Shown: piece after piece, positions 6,440 to 9,776 of the stretch
Position numbering within the stretch: position 1 is the first letter of the stretch
How the letters are laid out: each line of letters begins with the position of its first letter
NCBI GenBank assembly: GCA_902795095.1
Contig: CADBKB010000051.1
Span: forward strand, 1-9,776
Direction: 5' to 3'
DNA length: 9,776 bases
From: Oscillospiraceae bacterium
GTDB taxonomy: Bacteria; Bacillota_A; Clostridia; Oscillospirales; Oscillospiraceae
Translations under genes and position numbers: made by a program
Notes under the pieces: generated by a model
The model's database searches: none
Told to the model about the DNA's origin: nothing
Seen by the model: only the letters and a program-made list of their open reading frames with translations

Positions 6440-6991
6440 TCATTCTGGAATGTCTTTTCGGAACCGGGTGATCAACACCGTGCCGTAGCGGCGGTCCTTC
6501 TGCCGGATCAGGCCGGGGAACTCGCCCCGCAGCGGCCGATCGGCAGACCGTTCCGTGATTATTATACCATCATTCGCTAAAATGTCAATTTCCGATATGA
6601 TTTTCAGCGCATTTTCCAGAAAGTTTTCTGCGTATGGCGGGTCGAGGAGGATGAGATCAAAGGGTCCGCGGCCCGATCGGAGAAAGGCCGAATAGTCCCC
6701 GCAGTAGATCTGCGCCCGATCCTCCAGGCGGGTGCGCCGCAGATTCTCGCGCACCAGTGCGGCAGCCTCGGCGCGGCAGTCGACGAAATTGCAGGACGCC
6801 GCGCCCCGGCTCAGCGCCTCGATGCCCATCTGGCCAGTGCCGGCGAACAGGTCGAGCACCCGCATGCCGGGAAGCTGAAAATGAAGCGAGGAGAAGATCG
6901 CCTCCTTGACCCGCTCGATGGTGGGCCGCGTCTGCATGCCCTCCGGGGTGGCCAGCCGGACTCCGCCGGCACTGCCTGCTATGACTCTCAT
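6440..6991 (-). CDS. rsmD: 16S rRNA (guanine(966)-N2)-methyltransferase
   Basis: A 183-residue Rossmann-fold methyltransferase that uses S-adenosylmethionine to methylate G966 (E. coli numbering) of 16S rRNA in the small-subunit head. MRVIAGSAGG opens the protein as in the family, TRPTIERVKEAIF (21-33) is the conserved substrate-side segment, DLFAGTGQMGIEAL (47-60) is the SAM-binding loop, and DPPY (117-120) is the N2-guanine/N6-adenine catalytic motif. The length is normal. The ATG overlaps the uvrC stop as ATGA, with GGAGG inside the last uvrC codons, so the two genes are co-translated. Confidence 0.96.
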   Translation of the reverse strand: MRVIAGSAGGVRLATPEGMQTRPTIERVKEAIFSSLHFQLPGMRVLDLFAGTGQMGIEALSRGAASCNFVDCRAEAAALVRENLRRTRLEDRAQIYCGDYSAFLRSGRGPFDLILLDPPYAENFLENALKIISEIDILANDGIIITERSADRPLRGEFPGLIRQKDRRYGTVLITRFRKDIPE

Positions 6992-8817
6992 TTGTTCTCC
7001 TCCCGCTTCTTCTGAAAATACGCGTAAACGTTCGCTGCGGCATTTTTCGGCAGCACCTGCCGGAGCTCCTCCTCCGAAGCGGCGGCGATGCGCTCAATCG
7101 ACCGGAAATGCCGGTGCAGTTCCTGGACCCGCTTCGGGCCGATGCCGGGAATATCATCCAGGGCTGAGCGCTTCATTCGCTTTGAGCGCAGCTTCTTGTG
7201 ATAAGTGATGGCAAAGCGGTGGGTCTCCTCCTGGATCTGACCGATCAGCGAGAACACCGACTGCTCGCCGGCGATGCCGATCTCCCGCCCGTCCGGGGTC
7301 ACCAGCGCCCGGGTACGATGACGTCCGTCCTTCACCATGCCGAAGATCGGCAAAGCGATACCCATATCCTCCAGCTCCTGCCTTACGCTCTCGGCGTGGA
7401 CAACGCCGCCGTCGATGAGCAGGGCGTCGGGCCGCTCGGCGAAGCCCTTGTCCCCCGCCTGATAGTGGGTAAAACGGCGGCGAAGCACCTGGCGCATGGC
7501 GCCGTAGTCGTCCTGGTCGTCGAAGCCCTCCACCTTGAAGTGACGGTAGCCGGATTTCAGAGGGCGTCCGTCCCGGAATACCACCATGGATGCCACCATG
7601 TCAGTGCCGGCAATGTTGGAAATGTCATATGCCTCCAGCCGTCGGGGCAGCTCCGGCAGACCGGTCATATCCTGCAGCAGCCGCAGCCGCGCCAGGAGCT
7701 TTTCCTCCCGGGAGACCAGGCGTCCGGCCTCCTCTGCGGCATTCTTTGCCGCCAGCTCCACCAGGCGCACGTTGTCTCCCCGCCGGGGCACGCGCAGCTC
7801 CACCTTCCGCCCCAGCTCCTTGACCAGCAGCCGGGAGAACAGCTCGCCGTCTTCCATCGGCATGGGCAGAAGCACCGTTTTCGGCGCAAAGCGCCGGGTG
7901 AGGTAATACTGCTTGACCAGAGCGGAAAACGCCTCTGCCTCGCTCTCCGAGGGCTCGACGATTTCATAATCCTTATCCACCAGATTTCCGCCCACATAGT
8001 GCAGCACCGCGAAGCAGGCCCGGCTCCCCTTCTGAACGTAGCCCACGGCGTCGGTATCCGCCATGGATCTGGCGGTGACAAGCTGCTTCGTGCCCAGAGC
8101 CTCAACGGCCCGGAGCCGGTCGCGGAGCTGGGCGGCGCGCTCAAACTCCATGGCGTCGGCGGCGGCGTTCATCTGCTCGCGCAGCAGGCGGGCCAGATCC
8201 CGGTTGTCACCCCGCAGTACCCGAAGGACCCGATCCATCACAGCGGCATACTCCGCCTGAGTGCGTTCGGGACGGCACCAGCCGTCGCAGTTTCCCATCT
8301 GATAATTGATGCAGGGCCGCTCCTTGCCGATGTCCCTGGGAAACTTTTTGCCGCAGCCCGGCAGCTTATAGGTGAGCCGGAGGGTGTCAAGCAGGTACTG
8401 CGTCGTATAGCGGCTGCCGAAGGGGCCGAAATACGTCGCGCCGTCCTCTGCGGCCCGGTTTTCCATGCGCATGCTCGGATAGCTCTCGCGCAGATCCACC
8501 CGGACGAAGGGATAGCCCTTGTCGTCCTTGAGCAGAATATTATATTTGGGTTGGTGCCGCTTGATGAGGCTGCATTCCAGCACCAGGGCCTCAAACTCCG
8601 AAGCGGCCACGATCACATCGAACTCCGCGATGCGGGATACCATCATCCGGGTTTTCGGCGTGTGGGACGCCGTATCCTGGAAATACTGGCTGACGCGGTT
8701 GCGCAGATGCTTGGCCTTTCCCACATAGATGATCGTACCGGAAGCGTCGTGCATCAGATAGACGCCCGGCTCCAGAGGCAGGGAGCGCGCCTTCTGCTTG
8801 AGCTCCTCAAAGGTCAT
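6988..8817 (-). CDS. uvrC: Excinuclease ABC subunit C
   Basis: The 609-residue dual-incision nuclease of nucleotide excision repair, recruited by UvrB at damaged DNA. The N-terminal GIY-YIG nuclease domain shows GVY (18-20), YVG (31-33), R39 and the metal-binding E76, at the same positions as in Thermotoga UvrC. C155, C169, C177 and C181 fit the spacing of the iron-sulphur ligands described for UvrC. A UVR domain for UvrB contact lies at about 206-240. The RNase H-like second nuclease domain includes YDISNIAG and LLIDGG, and a helix-hairpin-helix pair (DIPGIGPKRV) precedes the C-terminus. The ATG at 8817 has GGAGG six bases upstream. It heads a packed unit with rsmD, coaD and the coiled-coil gene, yet only about 20 bases separate it from the ptsH terminator, leaving no room for an ordinary promoter. 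Confidence 0.98.
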   Translation of the reverse strand: MTFEELKQKARSLPLEPGVYLMHDASGTIIYVGKAKHLRNRVSQYFQDTASHTPKTRMMVSRIAEFDVIVAASEFEALVLECSLIKRHQPKYNILLKDDKGYPFVRVDLRESYPSMRMENRAAEDGATYFGPFGSRYTTQYLLDTLRLTYKLPGCGKKFPRDIGKERPCINYQMGNCDGWCRPERTQAEYAAVMDRVLRVLRGDNRDLARLLREQMNAAADAMEFERAAQLRDRLRAVEALGTKQLVTARSMADTDAVGYVQKGSRACFAVLHYVGGNLVDKDYEIVEPSESEAEAFSALVKQYYLTRRFAPKTVLLPMPMEDGELFSRLLVKELGRKVELRVPRRGDNVRLVELAAKNAAEEAGRLVSREEKLLARLRLLQDMTGLPELPRRLEAYDISNIAGTDMVASMVVFRDGRPLKSGYRHFKVEGFDDQDDYGAMRQVLRRRFTHYQAGDKGFAERPDALLIDGGVVHAESVRQELEDMGIALPIFGMVKDGRHRTRALVTPDGREIGIAGEQSVFSLIGQIQEETHRFAITYHKKLRSKRMKRSALDDIPGIGPKRVQELHRHFRSIERIAAASEEELRQVLPKNAAANVYAYFQKKREENK

Positions 8818-8834
8818 TGTCCACCTCCCGATAT

Positions 8835-8879
8835 AAGAAAACGCCTCAAACGCGGCCTCGTTCGGCTGCGTTTGAGGCG
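8835..8879 (-). terminator. Strong hairpin terminator after the HPr gene, in the uvrC leader
   Basis: A perfect 12-base-pair stem (8842-8853 with 8868-8879), extendable to 16 pairs with a G-U and a six-base loop (8858-8863). On the minus strand it is followed by TTTTCTTA. It begins 18 bases after the HPr stop. Because it ends only about 20 bases before the uvrC ATG, it may also act as an attenuator for the downstream operon. Confidence 0.85.
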
Positions 8880-8897
8880 AGGGTTCCCATGTACCGA

Positions 8898-9158
8898 TCA
8901 GAAAATATCCTTCACCAGCATCTCGCTCAGCGCATTGACGGCGGCTTCTTCATCCGAACCGTCGGCAACCAGCGTCACATTGGTTCCGGTGGTAACGCCC
9001 ATGGAAAGTACGCCCAGCAGGCTCTTAGCATTGATGCGGCGATCCTCCACTTCGATCCAGATGCTGGAACGGAACTCGTTGGCCTTCTGGATGAAGTACG
9101 TGGCCTGCTTGTTGTGCAGTCCAGATTCACACTTCACAATCGTCTGCATGGTATACAT
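8898..9158 (-). CDS. HPr-family phosphocarrier protein (atypical active-site loop)
   Basis: An 86-residue HPr-fold protein. HPr normally relays phosphate from enzyme I to sugar-specific PTS enzymes through His15 and, in Firmicutes, is phosphorylated on Ser46 by HPr kinase to act with CcpA in catabolite repression. Here GLHNKQAT (13-20) places the histidine exactly at 15, but the usual Ala-Arg-Pro after it is Asn-Lys-Gln. INAKSLLGV (42-50) places the regulatory serine at 46. The start was set at 9158: AAGGAGG lies nine bases upstream, and it gives canonical residue numbering. The ATG three codons later has poor RBS spacing (18 bases), and the open frame upstream to 9215 runs through the RBS and promoter. 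Similar HPr variants occur in Clostridia, as I recall. Whether it serves sugar transport or only regulation is unclear. It has its own promoter and terminator. Confidence 0.93.
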   Translation of the reverse strand: MYTMQTIVKCESGLHNKQATYFIQKANEFRSSIWIEVEDRRINAKSLLGVLSMGVTTGTNVTLVADGSDEEAAVNALSEMLVKDIF

Positions 9159-9167
9159 ATAGAGATT

Positions 9168-9174
9168 CCTCCTT
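9168..9174 (-). promoter_or_regulatory. Ribosome binding site fixing the HPr start
   Basis: AAGGAGG on the minus strand, nine bases before the ATG at 9158 and eighteen before the next in-frame ATG at 9149. It selects the longer of the two plausible starts. Confidence 0.8.
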
Positions 9175-9194
9175 GTAGTCGGCTTCGTGGAATA

Positions 9195-9222
9195 ATCATA
9201 GCAAATCTGAATCAAAAGTCAA
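9195..9222 (-). promoter_or_regulatory. Sigma-A-type promoter of the HPr gene
   Basis: On the minus strand TTGACT (9222-9217), a 16-base spacer and TATGAT (9200-9195). The -10 is preceded by TGC, an extended -10 element. The leader to the RBS is about 15 bases. Direct repeats of TCTGAATCA (plus strand 9206-9214 and 9230-9238) lie inside the spacer and just upstream of the -35. Confidence 0.8.
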
Positions 9223-9246
9223 CTGTTTTTCTGAATCAGCGGTTTT

Positions 9247-9269
9247 ATTTGGGCGAAATAGACCCAAAT
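9247..9269 (-). other. Hairpin between the protease and HPr genes, possible weak terminator
   Basis: ATTTGGG (9247-9253) pairs perfectly with CCCAAAT (9263-9269) around a nine-base loop. It lies 27 bases after the protease stop and before the HPr promoter, where a terminator is expected. No T-run follows on the minus strand, so efficient intrinsic termination is doubtful. Confidence 0.35.
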
Positions 9270-9296
9270 CGCGAGAAACTTTCCCGTTTTTTGTAC

Positions 9297-9776
9297 TTAA
9301 CCGCCAAAGAAATAGCGGAACCATTCTTCAAAATCCCGCCCGGGGAAGGGCATGCCGCTCTCCGGCTGCTGGGGCTGCTCGCCCTGCTCCGGCGCGGTCT
9401 CTTCCTCCGTGCCTTCCTGCGGCGTATCGGACTGCTCCGGCTGCTGTGTTTCCGCCTGCTCGGCGTTGGCGATCTCCTCATCGCTGGGTCGCTCGTCCAG
9501 TGTGACCGAAAGCTCCAGCTCCGCGCCGGCGCGATAGATGGTGATGGTGGTGGTATCCCCGGGGCTGTGCTCGCGCAAAGCCCGCTTGAGGGCACTGTAG
9601 GTCGCCGTCTCCTTGTCGCCAAGCTTCAGCACGATGTCGCCCTTTTGTATGCCGGCCTTCTCCGCGCAGCTGCCCTTGGTCACGGAGCTGATGTACACGC
9701 CGATGGGCAGCGAGTACATCTGGGCGGTCTGGCTGTCCATCTCCATGGTGGTCACACCCAGATAAGCCCGCCCGGA
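9297..9776 (-). CDS. HtrA/DegP-like serine protease, C-terminal PDZ part (cut by window edge)
   Basis: The last 159 residues of a trypsin-like (S1C) envelope protease; the catalytic domain lies beyond the right edge. The visible part opens with GRAYLGV, the usual entry to the PDZ domain of HtrA proteins. It continues with the LPIGVYISSV carboxylate-binding region, KAGIQKGDIVLKLGD and the closing YRAGAELELSVTL strand, together one PDZ domain of about 95 residues that would bind exposed C-termini of misfolded proteins. The next roughly 60 residues are a low-complexity linker rich in Glu, Gln and Pro, and the protein ends with an aromatic tail, FEEWFRYFFGG. A GTG at 9755 is in frame but is only an internal Val codon, since the frame stays open to the edge and the PDZ begins before it. 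Clostridial HtrA homologues are usually membrane-anchored at the N-terminus and act outside the membrane; that part is not visible here. Confidence 0.9.
   Translation of the reverse strand, partial: SGRAYLGVTTMEMDSQTAQMYSLPIGVYISSVTKGSCAEKAGIQKGDIVLKLGDKETATYSALKRALREHSPGDTTTITIYRAGAELELSVTLDERPSDEEIANAEQAETQQPEQSDTPQEGTEEETAPEQGEQPQQPESGMPFPGRDFEEWFRYFFGG

Noticed and set aside
7198..9162. 654-codon open frame on the plus strand opposite uvrC and the HPr gene
   Set aside because: Antisense shadow of uvrC with His/Gln/Leu-rich, domain-free sequence; it crosses the HPr terminator and gene.
9271..9292. Plus-strand CGAGAAACTTTCCCG followed by TTTTTT, resembling a terminator
   Set aside because: The hairpin would have almost no loop, and no plus-strand gene precedes it.
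9753..9755. GTG as a start for a 152-residue protein
   Set aside because: The frame stays open to the window edge and the PDZ entry motif begins before the GTG, so this is an internal codon of a longer HtrA-like protein.
1..9776. CRISPR arrays, tRNA or rRNA genes, insertion sequences, phage genes, CcpA cre sites
   Set aside because: No repeat-spacer pattern, RNA gene, transposase or phage-like sequence was seen, and none of the inspected promoters contained a convincing cre box.

Overview
The window comes from a GC-rich member of the Clostridia, probably an Oscillospirales/Oscillospiraceae-type gut anaerobe. This rests on the Firmicutes-style gene content, the near-universal strong AGGAGG-type ribosome binding sites, AT-rich promoters set in GC-rich DNA, a clostridial-type HPr variant, and the order uvrC-rsmD-coaD-coiled-coil gene. 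The placement is an inference from sequence style, not from a marker gene. All ten genes lie on the minus strand, so the biological reading order runs from high to low coordinates. No rRNA, tRNA, CRISPR array, insertion sequence or prophage gene was seen, and no gene-free stretch exceeds 300 bases.

Reading from the right edge: (i) 9776-9297 is the C-terminal PDZ part of an HtrA-like serine protease, cut by the window edge. (ii) 9296-9159 holds a hairpin and a good sigma-A promoter for an HPr-family phosphocarrier (9158-8898). This HPr keeps His15 and Ser46 but has unusual residues after the active histidine. A strong terminator follows it. (iii) 8817-5439 is a tightly packed unit, uvrC, rsmD, coaD and a coiled-coil gene, joined by ATGA or short overlaps and closed by a terminator at 5394-5425. 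The coiled-coil protein resembles actinobacterial SepIVA (DivIVA-like), which sits in a comparable coaD neighbourhood. (iv) 5336-3627 is a monocistronic phosphoglucomutase/phosphomannomutase with its own terminator. (v) 3626-3399 is an intergenic region with a near-consensus promoter, an AT-rich upstream tract and a cluster of inverted TGTTGA half-sites. (vi) 3398 to beyond 1 is a second operon: a SatD-family protein, a DUF3307 membrane protein, a GH32 sucrose-6-phosphate hydrolase/fructosidase, and a HAD Cof-type phosphatase cut by the left edge.

Housekeeping functions dominate: nucleotide excision repair, rRNA methylation, CoA synthesis, sugar-phosphate isomerisation and PTS-linked regulation. 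The most intriguing part is the SatD-DUF3307 pair. The N-terminal half of SatD shows a residue pattern like palm-fold class III nucleotidyl cyclases: two aspartates 44 residues apart and an Arg in the place of the transition-state Arg. It ends in an apparent HTH and is translationally coupled to a multi-pass membrane protein with paired His/Asp residues inside its helices. I propose, as inference only, that the two form an uncharacterised signalling or enzymatic module.
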